Shown here piece by piece: positions 41,100 through 53,700 of a DNA stretch of 64,000 nt. The DNA comes from Phymorhynchus buccinoides (taxonomy: Eukaryota; Mollusca; Gastropoda; Neogastropoda; Raphitomidae). Made by a program: the position numbers and the translations under genes. Position 1 is the stretch's first letter. Each line of letters starts with the position of its first letter. A model generated the notes under the pieces. It saw nothing but the letters and a program-made list of their open reading frames with translations, had not been told where the DNA came from and made no database searches. The stretch spans positions 19,968,084 through 20,032,083 of the forward strand of contig CM065699.1 of the NCBI GenBank assembly GCA_017654935.2. The letters are read 5' to 3'.

Positions 41100-41740
41100 G
41101 TGAGTAGTGTGCTTGTGTGTGTTGTGTATGTGTGCATGAATGTATAAGTGTCTCTGTGTCTGTGTCTATAATCTGCATGTCTGTTATATATTAGTCATGT
41201 CTTTTGGTTTTGTTTATCTGTATCTTTTTCTTACTTTCTTTTGTACCTACCTTCTTGGATTTTGTGTCTACATTCACAGGCACGCATGCATGCACGCACG
41301 CACACACGCATGTACACATGCACTCACACACATACACACTTATACATGCACACACTCGCATATACCAGAGGGGATGGGGGGTGTTACAGGTGTTCATGGA
41401 CACCCCCTCCCCTAAAAATAAAACATTAAGAAGTGAAAGAAAGAAAAAGAAGGGAAAATCCATGTCCTCATTTCAAGCAAGAGTTTTACCTTTGTCTCCC
41501 TGGAGAGGCTGACGTAGCATCTTTCACATTCAAATTATTGTCAGCTTAGAACCCTCCAACTCACCCATTGGACCCCCCCCCCCCCCCCCCCCTTCTGGAC
41601 TGGTTGATTTTGCCTCTGTGACGCACATACACACTCTCTCTCTTGCTCATTTCTCTCTCCTTTCAATGAAATATACATGCTCATTCTTTTTCACACACCC
41701 CAACACGAACTATACCTCCCACCGTAATTCATTGATACTG
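41100..41740. other. Intron with CA/CACG tract and poly-C
   Basis: TG text after the donor, a CACG/CACA tract (41275-41360), poly-C at 41573-41592. No gene. Confidence 0.8.
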
Positions 41741-44700
41741 TGTTTTCTTATCATCTCAGGGTCATCTCAGTGTCATTGATACTGTGTTTTCCTGTCATCT
41801 CAGAGTCATCTCAGTGTCATTGATACTGTGTTTTCCTGTCATCTCAGTGTCATCTCAGTGTCATTGATACTGTGTTTTCCTGTCATCTCAGTGTCATTGA
41901 TACTGTGTTTTCTTATCATCTCAGGGTCATCTCAGTGTCATTGATACTGTGTTTTCTTATCACCTCAGGGTCATCTCAGTGTCATTGATACTGTGTTTTC
42001 CTGTCATCTCAGGGTCATCTCAGTGTCATTGATACTGTGTTTTCCTATCATCTCAGGGTCATCTCAGTGTCATTGATACTGTGTTTTCCTATCATCTCAG
42101 GGTCATCTCAGTGTCATTGATACTGTGTTTTCCTGTCATCTCAGGGTCATCTCAGTGTCATTGATACTGTGTTTTCCTGTCATCTCAGGGTCATCTCAGT
42201 GTCATTGATACTGTGTTTTCCTGTCATCTCAGTGTCATTGATACTGTGTTTTCCTATCATCTCAGGGTCATCTCAGTGTCATTGATACTGTGTTTTCTTA
42301 TCACCTCAGGGTCATCTCAGTGTCATTGATACTGTGTTTTCTTATCATCTCAGGGTCATCTCAGTGTCATTGATACTGTGTTTTCTTATCATCTCAGGGT
42401 TATCTCAGTGTCATTGATACTGTGTTTTCTTATCATCTCAGGGTCATCTCAGTGTCATTGATACTGTGTTTTCCTGTCATCTCAGGGTCATCTCAGTGTC
42501 ATTGATACTGTGTTTTCCTGTCATCTCAGGGTCATCTCAGTGTCATTGATACTGTGTTTTCCTGTCATCTCAGTCATCTCAGTGTCATTGATACTGTGTT
42601 TTCCTATCATCTCAGGGTCATCTCAGTGTCATTGATACTGTGTTTTCCTGTCATCTCAGGGTCATCTCAGTGTCATTGATACTGTGTTTTCCTGTCATCT
42701 CAGGGTCATCTCAGTGTCATTGATACTGTGTTTTCCTGTCATCTCAGGGTCATCTCAGTGTCATTGATACTGTGTTTTCCTGTCATCTCAGGGTCATCTC
42801 AGTGTCATTGATACTGTGTTTTCCTGTCATCTCAGGGTCATCTCAGTGTCATTGATACTGTGTTTTCCTGTCATCTCAGGGTCATCTCAGTGTCATTGAT
42901 ACTGTGTTTTCCTGTCATCTCAGGGTCATCTCAGTGTCATTGATACTGTGTTTTCCTGTCATCTCAGGGTCATCTCAGTGTCATTGATACTGTGTTTTCC
43001 TGTCATCTCAGTGTCATTGATACTGTGTTTTCCTGTCATCTCAGGGTCATCTCAGTGTCATTGATACTGTGTTTTCCTGTCATCTCAGGGTCATCTCAGT
43101 GTCATTGATACTGTGTTTTCCTGTCATCTCAGGGTCATCTCAGTGTCATTGATACTGTGTTTTCCTGTCATCTCAGGGTCATCTCAGTGTCATTGATACT
43201 GTGTTTTCCTGTCATCTCAGGGTCATCTCAGTGTCATTGATACTGTGTTTTCCTGTCATCTCAGGTGTCATCTCAGTGTCATTGATACTGTGTTTTCCTG
43301 TCATCTCAGGGTCATCTCAGTGTCATTGATACTGTGTTTTCCTGTCATCTCAGGGTCATCTCAGTGTCATTGATACTGTGTTTTCCTGTCATCTCAGGGT
43401 CATCTCAGTGTCATTGATACTGTGTTTTCCTGTCATCTCAGTGTCATTGATACTGTGTTTTCCTGTCATCTCAGGGTCATCTCAGTGTCATTGATACTGT
43501 GTTTTCCTGTCATCTCAGGGTCATCTCAGTGTCATTGATACTGTGTTTTCCTGTCATCTCAGGGTCATCTCAGTGTCATTGATACTGTGTTTTCCTGTCA
43601 TCTCAGGGTCATCTCAGTGTCATTGATACTGTGTTTTCCTGTCATCTCAGTCATCTCAGTGTCATTGATACTGTGTTTTCCTGTCATCTCAGTCATTGAT
43701 ACTGTCATCTCAGTGTCATTGATACTGTGTTTTCCTGTCATCTCAGGGTCATCTCAGTGTCATTGATACTGTGTTTTCCTGTCATCTCAGGGTCATCTCA
43801 GTGTCATTGATACTGTGTTTTCCTGTCATCTCAGGGTCATCTCAGTGTCATTGATACTGTGTTTTCCTGTCATCTCAGGGTCATCTCAGTGTCATTGATA
43901 CTGTGTTTTCCTGTCATCTCAGGGTCATCTCAGTGTCATTGATACTGTGTTTTCCTGTCATCTCAGGGTCATCTCAGTGTCATTGATACTGTGTTTTCCT
44001 GTCATCTCAGGGTCATCTCAGTGTCATTGATACTGTGTTTTCCTGTCATCTCAGGGTCATCTCAGTGTCATTGATACTGTGTTTTCCTGTCATCTCAGGG
44101 TCATCTCAGTGTCATTGATACTGTGTTTTCCTGTCATCTCAGGGTCATCTCAGTGTCATTGATACTGTGTTTTCCTGTCATCTCAGGGTCATCTCAGTGT
44201 CATTGATACTGTGTTTTCCTGTCATCTCAGGGTCATCTCAGTGTCATTGATACTGTGTTTTCCTGTCATCTCAGGGTCATCTCAGTGTCATTGATACTGT
44301 GTTTTCCTGTCATCTCAGGGTCATCTCAGTGTCATTGATACTGTGTTTTCCTGTCATCTCAGGGTCATCTCAGTGTCATTGATACTGTGTTTTCCTGTCA
44401 TCTCAGGGTCATCTCAGTGTCATTGATACTGTGTTTTCCTGTCATCTCAGGGTCATCTCAGTGTCATTGATACTGTGTTTTCCTGGGTCATCTCAGTGTC
44501 ATTGATACTGTCAGTGTCATTGATACTGTGTTTTCCTGTCATCTCAGGGTCATCTCAGTGTCATTGATACTGTGTTTTCCTGTCATCTCAGGGTCATCTC
44601 AGTGTCATTGATACTGTGTTTTCCTGTCATCTCAGGGTCATCTCAGTGTCATTGATACTGTGTTTTCCTGTCATCTCAGGGTCATCTCAGTCATCTCAGT

Positions 44701-47700
44701 GTCATTGATACTGTGTTTTTGATATCTCAGTGTCATTGATACTGTGTTTTCCTGTCATCTCAGGGTCATCTCAGTGTCATTGATACTGTGTTTTCCTGTC
44801 ATCTCAGGGTCATCTCAGTGTCATTGATACTGTACTGTTTCATCTCAGTCATCTCAGTGTCATTGATACTGTGTTTTCCTGTCATCTCAGGGTCATCTCA
44901 GTGTCATTGATACTGTGTTTTCCTGTGTCATTGATACTGTGTTTTCAGGGTCATCTCAGTGTCATTGATACTGTGTTTTCCTGTCATCTCAGTGTCATTG
45001 ATACTGTGTTTTCCTGTCATCTCAGTGTGTCATTGATACTGTGTTTTCCTCTCAGTGTCATCTCAGTGTTTTCATCTCAGTGTCATTGATACTGTGTTTT
45101 CCTGTCATCTCAGTGTCATTGATACTGTGTTTTCCTGTCATCTCAGTGTCATTGATACTGTGTTTTCCTGTCATCTCAGGGTCATCTCAGTGTCATTGAT
45201 ACTGTGTTTTCCTGTCATCTCAGGGTCATCTCAGTGTCATTGATACTGTGTTTTCCTGTCATCTCAGTGTCATCTCAGTGTCATTGATACTGTGTTTTCC
45301 TGTCATCTCAGGGTCATCTCAGTGTCATTGATACTGTGTTTTCCTGTCATCTCAGGGTCATCTCAGTGTCATTGATACTGTGTTTTCCTGTCATCTCAGT
45401 GTCATTGATACTGTGTTTTCCTGTCATCTCAGTGTCATTGATACTGTGTTTTCCTGTCATCTCAGGGTCATCTCAGTGTCATTGATACTGTGTTTTCCTG
45501 TCATCTCAGGGTCATCTCAGTGTCATTGATACTGTGTTTTCCTGTCATCTCAGGGTCATCTCAGTGTCATTGATACTGTGTTTTCCTGTCATCTCAGTGT
45601 GTTTTCATCATCTCAGGGTCATCTCAGTGTCATTGATACTGTGTTTTCATGTCATCTCAGTGTCATTGATACTGTGTTTTCCTGTCATCTCAGGGTCATC
45701 TCAGTCATTGATACTGTGTTTTCCTGTCATCTCAGGGTCATCTCAGTGTCATTGATACTGTGTTTTCCTGTCATCTCAGTGTCATTGATACTGTGTTTTC
45801 CTGTCATCTCAGTGTCATTGATACTGTGTTTTCCTGTCATCTCATCTCTCAGTGTCATTGATACTGTGTTTTCCTGTCATCTCAGTGTCATTGATACTGT
45901 GTTTTCCTGTCATCTCAGTGTCATTGTCATTGATACTGTTTTTCCTGTCATCTCAGTGTCATTGATACTGTGTTTTCCTGTCATCTCAGTGTCATTGATA
46001 CATCTCAGTGTCATTGATACTGTGTTTTCCTGTCATCTCAGGGTCATCTCAGTGTCATTGATACTGTGTTTTCCTGTCATCTCAGGGTCATCTCAGTGTC
46101 ATTGATACTGTGTTTTCCTGTCATCTCAGGGTCATCTCAGTGTCATTGATACTGTGTTTTCCTGTCATCTCAGGGTCATCTCAGTGTCATTGTGTCATTG
46201 ATACTGTGTTTTCCTGTCATCTCAGGGTCATCTCAGTGTCATTGATACTGTGTTTTCCTGTCATCTCAGGGTCATCTCAGTGTCATTGATACTGTGTTTT
46301 CCTATCATCTCAGTGTCATTGATCATCTCAGTGTCATTGATACTGTGTTTTCCTGTCATCTCAGGGTCATCTCAGTGTCATTGATACTGTGTTTTCCTGT
46401 CATCTCAGGGTCATCTCAGTGTCATTGATACTGTGTTTTCCTGTCATCTCAGGGTCATCTCAGTGTCATTGATACTGTGTTTTCCTGTCATCTCAGGGTC
46501 ATCTCAGTGTCATTGATACTGTGTTTTCCTGTCATCTCAGGGTCATCTCAGTGTCATTGATACTGTGTTTTCCTGTCATCTCAGTGGTCATCTCAGTGTC
46601 ATTGATACTGTGTTTTCCTGTCATCTCAGTGTCATTGATACTGTGTTTTCCTGTCATCTCAGGGTCATCTCAGTGTCATTGATACTGTGTTTTCCTGTCA
46701 TCTCAGGGTCATCTCAGTGTCATTGATACTGTGTTTTCCTGTCATCTCAGGGTCATCTCAGTGTCATTGATACTGTGTTTTCCTGTCATCTCAGGGTCAT
46801 CTCAGTGTCATTGATACTGTGTTTTCCTGGTCATCTCAGTGTCATTGATACTGTGTTTTCCTATCATCTCAGGGTCATCTCAGTGTCATTGATACTGTGT
46901 TTTCCTGTCATCTCAGGGTCATCTCAGTGTCATTGATACTGTGTTTTCCTGTCATCTCAGGTGTCATTGTCATCTCAGTGTCATTGATACTGTGTTTTCC
47001 TGTCATCTCAGGGTCATCTCAGTGTCATTGATACTGTGTTTTCCTGTCATCTCAGGGTCATCTCAGTGTCATTGATACTGTGTTTTCCTGTCATCTCAGG
47101 GTCATCTCAGTGTCATTGATACTGTGTTTTCCTGTCATCTCAGTGTCATCTCAGTGTCATTGATACTGTGTTTTCCTGTCATCTCAGTGTCATTGATACT
47201 GTGTTTTCCTGTCATCTCAGGGTCATCTCAGTGTCATTGATACTGTGTTTTCCTGTCATCTCAGGGTCATCTCAGTGTCATTGATACTGTGTTTTCCTGT
47301 CATCTCAGGGTCATCTCAGTGTCATTGATACTGTGTTTTCCTGTCATCTCTCAGGGTCATCTCAGTGTCATTGATACTGTGTTTTCCTGTCATCTCAGGG
47401 TCATCTCAGTGTCATTGATACTGTGTTTTCCTGTCATCTCAGGGTCATCTCAGTGTCATTGATACTGTGTTTTCCTGTCATCTCAGGTCATCTCAGTGTC
47501 ATTGTCATCTCAGTGTCATTGATACTGTGTTTTCCTGTCATCTCAGGGTCATCTCAGTGTCATTGATACTGTGTTTTCCTGTCATCTCAGGGTCATCTCA
47601 GTGTCATTGATACTGTGTTTTCCTGTCATCTCAGTGTCATTGATACTGTGTTTTCCTGTCATCTCAGTGTCATTGATACTTGTGTTTTTCCTGTCATCTC

Positions 47701-50700
47701 AGGGTCATCTCAGTCATTGATACTGTGTTTTCCTGTCATCTCAGGGTCATCTCAGTGTCATTGATACTGTGTTTTCCTGTCATCTCAGGGTCATCTCAGT
47801 GTCATTGATACTGTGTTTTCCTGTCATCTCAGGGTCATCTCAGTGTCATTGATACTGTGTTTTCCTGTCATCTCAGGGTCATCTCAGTGTCATTGATACT
47901 GTGTTTTCCTGTCATCTCAGGGTCATCTCAGTGTCATTGATACTGTGTTTTCCTGTCATCTCAGGGTCATCTCAGTGTCATTGATACTGTGTTTTCCTGT
48001 CATCTCAGGGTCATCTCAGTGTCATTGATACTGTGTTTTCCTGTCATCTCAGGGTCATCTCAGTGTCATTGATACTGTGTTTTCCTGTCATCTCAGGGTC
48101 ATCTCAGTGTCATTGATACTGTGTTTTCCTGTCATCTCAGGGTCATCTCAGTGTCATTGATACTGTGTTTTCCTGTCATCTCAGGGTCATCTCAGTGTCA
48201 TTGATACTGTGTTTTCCTGTCATCTCAGGGTCATCTCAGTGTCATTGATACTGTGTTTTCCTGTCATCTCAGGGTCATCTCAGTGTCATTGATACTGTGT
48301 TTTCCTGTCATCTCAGGGTCATCTCAGTGTCATTGATACTGTGTTTTCCTGTCATCTCAGGGTCATCTCAGTGTCATTGATACTGTGTTTTCCTGTCATC
48401 TCAGGGTCATCTCAGTGTCATTGATACTGTGTTTTCCTGTCATCCTGTGTCATTGATACTGTCATCTCAGGGTCATCTCAGTGTCATTGATACTGTGTTT
48501 TCCTGTCATCTCAGTGGTCATCTCAGTGTCATTGATACTGTGTTTTCCTGTCATCTCAGGGTCATCTCAGTGTCATTGATACTGTGTTTTCCTGTCATCT
48601 CAGGGTCATCTCAGTGTCATTGATACTGTGTTTTCCTGTCATCTCAGGGTCATCTCAGTGTCATTGATACTGTGTTTTCCTGTCATCTCAGGTGTTTTCA
48701 TCATCTCAGGGTCATCAGTGTCATTGATACTGTTTTTTCCTCAGGGTCATCTCAGTGTCATTGATACTGTGTTTTCCTGTCATCTCAGTGTCATTGATAC
48801 TCATTGATACTGTGTTTTCCTGTCATCTCTGTCATTGATACTGTGTTTTCCTGTCATCTCAGTGTCATTGATACTGTGTTTTCCTGTCATCTCAGGGTCA
48901 TCTCAGTGTCATTGATACTGTGTTTTCCTGTCATCTCAGGGTCATCTCAGTGTCATTGATACTGTGTTTTCCTGTCATCTCAGGGTCATCTCAGTGTCAT
49001 TGATACTGTGTTTTCCTGTCATCTCAGGGTCATCTCAGTGTCATTGATACTGTGTTTTCCTGTCATCTCAGGGTCATCTCAGTGTCATTGATACTGTGTT
49101 TTCCTGTCATCTCAGGGTCATCTCAGTGTCATTGATACTGTGTTTTCCTGTCATCTCAGGGTCATCTCAGTGTCATTGATACTGTGTTTTCCTGTCATCT
49201 CAGGGTCATCTCAGTGTCATTGATACTGTGTTTTCCTGTCATCTCAGGGTCATCTCAGTGTCATTGATACTGTGTTTTCCTGTCATCTCAGGGTCATCTC
49301 AGTGTCATTGATACTGTGTTTTCCTGTCATCTCAGTGTGTCATTGATACTGTGTTTTCCTGTCATCTCAGGGTCATCTCAGTGTCATTGATACTGTGTTT
49401 TCCTGTCATCTCAGGGTCATCTCAGTGTCATTGATACTGTGTTTTCCTATCATCTCAGGGTCATCTCAGTGTCATTGATACTGTGTTTTCCTGTCATCTC
49501 AGGGTCATCTCAGTGTCATTGATACTGTGTTTTCCTGTCATCTCAGGGTCATCTCAGTGTCATTGATACTGTGTTTTCCTGTCATCTCAGGGTCATCTCA
49601 GTGTCATTGATACTGTGTTTTCCTGTCATCTCAGGGTCATCTCAGTGTCATTGATACTGTGTTTTCCTGTCATCTCAGGGTCATCTCAGTGTCATTGATA
49701 CTGTGTTTTCCTGTCATCTCAGGGTCATCTCAGTGTCATTGATACTGTGTTTTCCTGTCATCTCAGGGTCATCTCAGTGTCATTGATACTGTGTTTTCCT
49801 GTCATCTCAGTGTCATCTCAGTGTCATTGATACTGTGTTTTCCTGTCATCTCAGTGTCATTGATACTGTGTTTTCCTGTCATCTCAGGGTCATCTCAGTG
49901 TCATTGATACTGTGTTTTCCTGTCATCTCAGGGTCATCTCAGTGTCATTGATACTGTGTTTTCCTATCATCTCAGGGTCATCTCAGTGTCATTGATACTG
50001 TGTTTTCCTGTCATCTCAGTGTCATTGATACTGGTCATCTCAGTGTCATTGATACTGTGTTTTCCTGTCATCTCAGGGTCATCTCAGTGTCATTGATACT
50101 GTGTTTTCCTGTCATCTCAGGGTCATCTCAGTGTCATTGATACTGTGTTTTCCTGTCATCTCAGGGTCATCTCAGTGTCATTGATACTGTGTTTTCCTGT
50201 CATCTCAGGGTCATCTCAGTGTCATTGATACTGTGTTTTCCTGTCATCAGTGTCATTGGTGTTTTCCTGTCATCTCAGTGTCATTGATACTGTGTTTTCC
50301 TGTCATCTCAGGGTCATCTCAGTGTCATTGATACTGTGTTTTCCTGTCATCTCAGTGTCATTGATACTGTGTTTTCCTCCTCAGTCATCTCAGTGTCATT
50401 GATACTGTGTTTCAGTCCTGTCATCTCAGTGTCATCTCAGTGTCATTGATACTGTGTTTTCAGGGTCATCTCAGTGTCATTGATACTGTGTTTTCCTGTC
50501 ATCTCAGTCATCTCAGTGTCATTGATACTGTGTTTTCCTGTCATCTCAGGGTCATCTCAGTGTCATTGATACTGTGTTTTCCTGTCATCTCAGGGTCATC
50601 TCAGTGTCATTGATACTGTGTTTTCCTGTCATCTCAGGGTCATACTCAGTGTCATTGATACTGTGTTTTCCTGTCATCTCAGGGTCATCTCAGTGTCATT

Positions 50701-53700
50701 GATACTGTGTTTTCCTGTCATCTCAGGGTCATCTCAGTGTCATTGATACTGTGTTTTCCTGTCATCTCAGGGTCATCTCAGTCATTGATACTGTGTTTTC
50801 CTGTCATCTCAGGGTCATCTCAGTGTCATTGATACTGTGTTTTCCTGTCATCTCAGGGTCATCTCAGTGTCATTGATACTGTGTTTTCCTATCATCTCAG
50901 GGTCATCTCAGTGTCATTGATACTGTGTTTTCCTGTCATCTCAGGGTCATCTCAGTGTCATTGATACTGTGTTTTCCTGTCATCTCAGGGTCATCTCAGT
51001 GTCATTGATACTGTGTTTTCCTGTCATCTCAGGGTCATCTCAGTGTCATTGATACTGTGTTTTCCTATCATCTCAGGGTCATCTCAGTGTCATTGATACT
51101 GTGTTTTCCTGTCATCTCAGGGTCATCTCAGTGTCATTGATACTGTGTTTTCCTGTCATCTCAGGGTCATCTCAGTGTCATTGATACTGTGTTTTCCTGT
51201 CATCTCAGTGTCATTGATACTGTCATCTCAGTGTCATTGATACTGTGTTTTCCTGTCATCTCAGGGTCATCTCAGTGTCATTGATACTGTGTTTTCCTGT
51301 CATCTCAGGGTCATCTCAGTGTCATTGATACTGTGTTTTCCTGTCATCTCAGTCATCTCAGTGTCATTGATACTGTGTTTTCCTCTCAGTGTCATTGATA
51401 CTGTGTTTTCCTGTCATCTCAGGTCATTGATACTGTGTTTTCCTGTCATCTCAGTGTCATTGATACTGTGTTTTCCTGTCATCTCAGGGTCATCTCAGTG
51501 TCATTGATACTGTGTTTTCCTGTCATCTCAGGGTCATCTCAGTGTCATTGATACTGTGTTTTCCTGTCATCTCAGGGTCATCTCAGTGTCATTGATACTG
51601 TGTTTTCCTGTCATCTCAGGGTCATCTCAGTGTCATTGATACTGTGTTTTCCTGTCATCTCAGGGTCATCTCAGTGTCATTGATACTGTGTTTTCCTGTC
51701 ATCTCAGGGTCATCTCAGTGTCATTGATACTGTGTTTTCCTATCATCTCAGGGTCATCTCAGTGTCATTGATACTGTGTTTTCCTGTCATCTCAGGGTCA
51801 TCTCAGTGTCATTGATACTGTGTTTTCCTGTCATCTCAGGGTCATCTCAGTGTCATTGATACTGTGTTTTCCTGTCATCTCAGGGTCATCTCAGTGTCAT
51901 TGATACTGTGTTTTCCTGTCATCTCAGGGTCATCTCAGTGTCATTGATACTGTGTTTTCCTGTCATCTCAGTGGTCATCTCAGTGTCATTGATACTGTGT
52001 TTTCCTGTCATCTCAGGGTCATCTCAGTGTCATTGATACTGTGTTTTCCTCAGTCATCTCAGTCATTGGTCATCATCAGTGTCATTGATACTGTGTTTTC
52101 CTGTCATCTCAGGGTCATCTCAGTGTCATTGATACTGTGTTTTCCTGTCATCTCAGTGTCATTGATACTCAGTGTCATCTCAGTGTCATGTTGTCCTGTC
52201 ATTTCCTGTCATCTCAGTGTCATTGATACTGTGTTTTCCTGTCATCTCAGGGTCATCTCAGTGTCATTGATACTGTGTTTTCCTGTCATCTCAGGGTCAT
52301 CTCAGTGTCATTGATACTGTGTTTTCCTATCATCTCAGGGTCATCTCAGTGTCATTGATACTGTGTTTTCCTGTCATCTCAGGGTCATCTCAGTGTCATT
52401 GATACTGTGTTTTCCTGTCATCTCAGGGTCATCTCAGTGTCATTGATACTGTGTTTTCCTGTCACTCAGGGTCATCTCAGTGTCATTTACTGTGTTTTCC
52501 TGTCATCTCAGTGTCATTGATACTGTGTTTTCCTGTCATCTCATCTCAGTGTCATTGATACTGTGTTTTCCTGTCATCTCAGGGTCATCTCAGTGTCATT
52601 GATACTGTGTTTTCCTGTCATCTCAGGGTCATCTCAGTGTCATTGATACTGTGTTTTCCTGTCATCTCAGGGTCATCTCAGTGTCATTGATACTGTGTTT
52701 TCCTGTCATCTCAGTGTCATCTCAGTGTCATTGATACTGTGTTTTCCTGTCATCTCAGTCATCTCAGTGTCATTGATACTGTGTTTTCCTGTCATCTCAG
52801 GGTCATCTCAGTGTCATTGATACTGTGTTTTCCTGTCATCTCAGGGTCATCTCAGTGTCATTGATACTGTGTTTTCCTGTCATCTCAGGGTCATCTCAGT
52901 GTCATTGATACTGTGTTTTCCTGTCATCTCAGGGTCATCTCAGTGTCATTGATACTGTGTTTTCCTGTCATCTCAGGGTCATCTCAGTGTCATTGATACT
53001 GTGTTTTCCTGTCATCTCAGGTCATCTCAGTGTCATTGATACTGTGTTTTCCTGTCATCTCAGGGTCATCTCAGTGTCATTGATACTGTGTTTTCCTGTC
53101 ATCTCAGGGTCATCTCAGTGTCATTGATACTGTGTTTTCCTATCATCTCAGGGTCATCTCAGTGTCATTGATACTGTGTTTTCCTTATCATCTCAGGGTC
53201 ATCTCAGTGTCATTGATACTGTGTTTTCCTGTCATCTCAGGGTCATCTCAGTGTCATTGATACTGTGTTTTCCTGTCATCTCAGGGTCATCTCAGTGTCA
53301 TTGATACTGTGTTTTCCTGTCATCTCAGGGTCATCTCAGTGTCATTGATACTGTGTTTTCCTGTCATCTCAGGGTCATCTCAGTGTCATTGATACTGTGT
53401 TTTCCTGTCATCTCAGGGTCATCTCAGTGTCATGATACTGTGTTTTCCTATCATCTCAGGGTCATCTCAGTGTCATTGATACTGTGTTTTCCTGTCATCT
53501 CAGGGTCATCTCAGTGTCATTGATACTGTGTTTTCCTGTCATCTCAGGGTCATCTCAGTGTCATTGATACTGTGTTTTCCTGTCATCTCAGGGTCATCTC
53601 AGTGTCATTGATACTGTGTTTTCCTGTCATCTCAGGGTCATCTCAGTGTCATTGATACTGTGTGTTTGATACTGTGTTTCAGTGTCATTGATACTATCAT

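Noticed and set aside
28..41099. Processed or dead ZNFX1 pseudogene
   Set aside because: All 21 exons join in frame, splice sites are canonical apart from one GC donor, and all helicase motifs and zinc-finger cysteines are intact.
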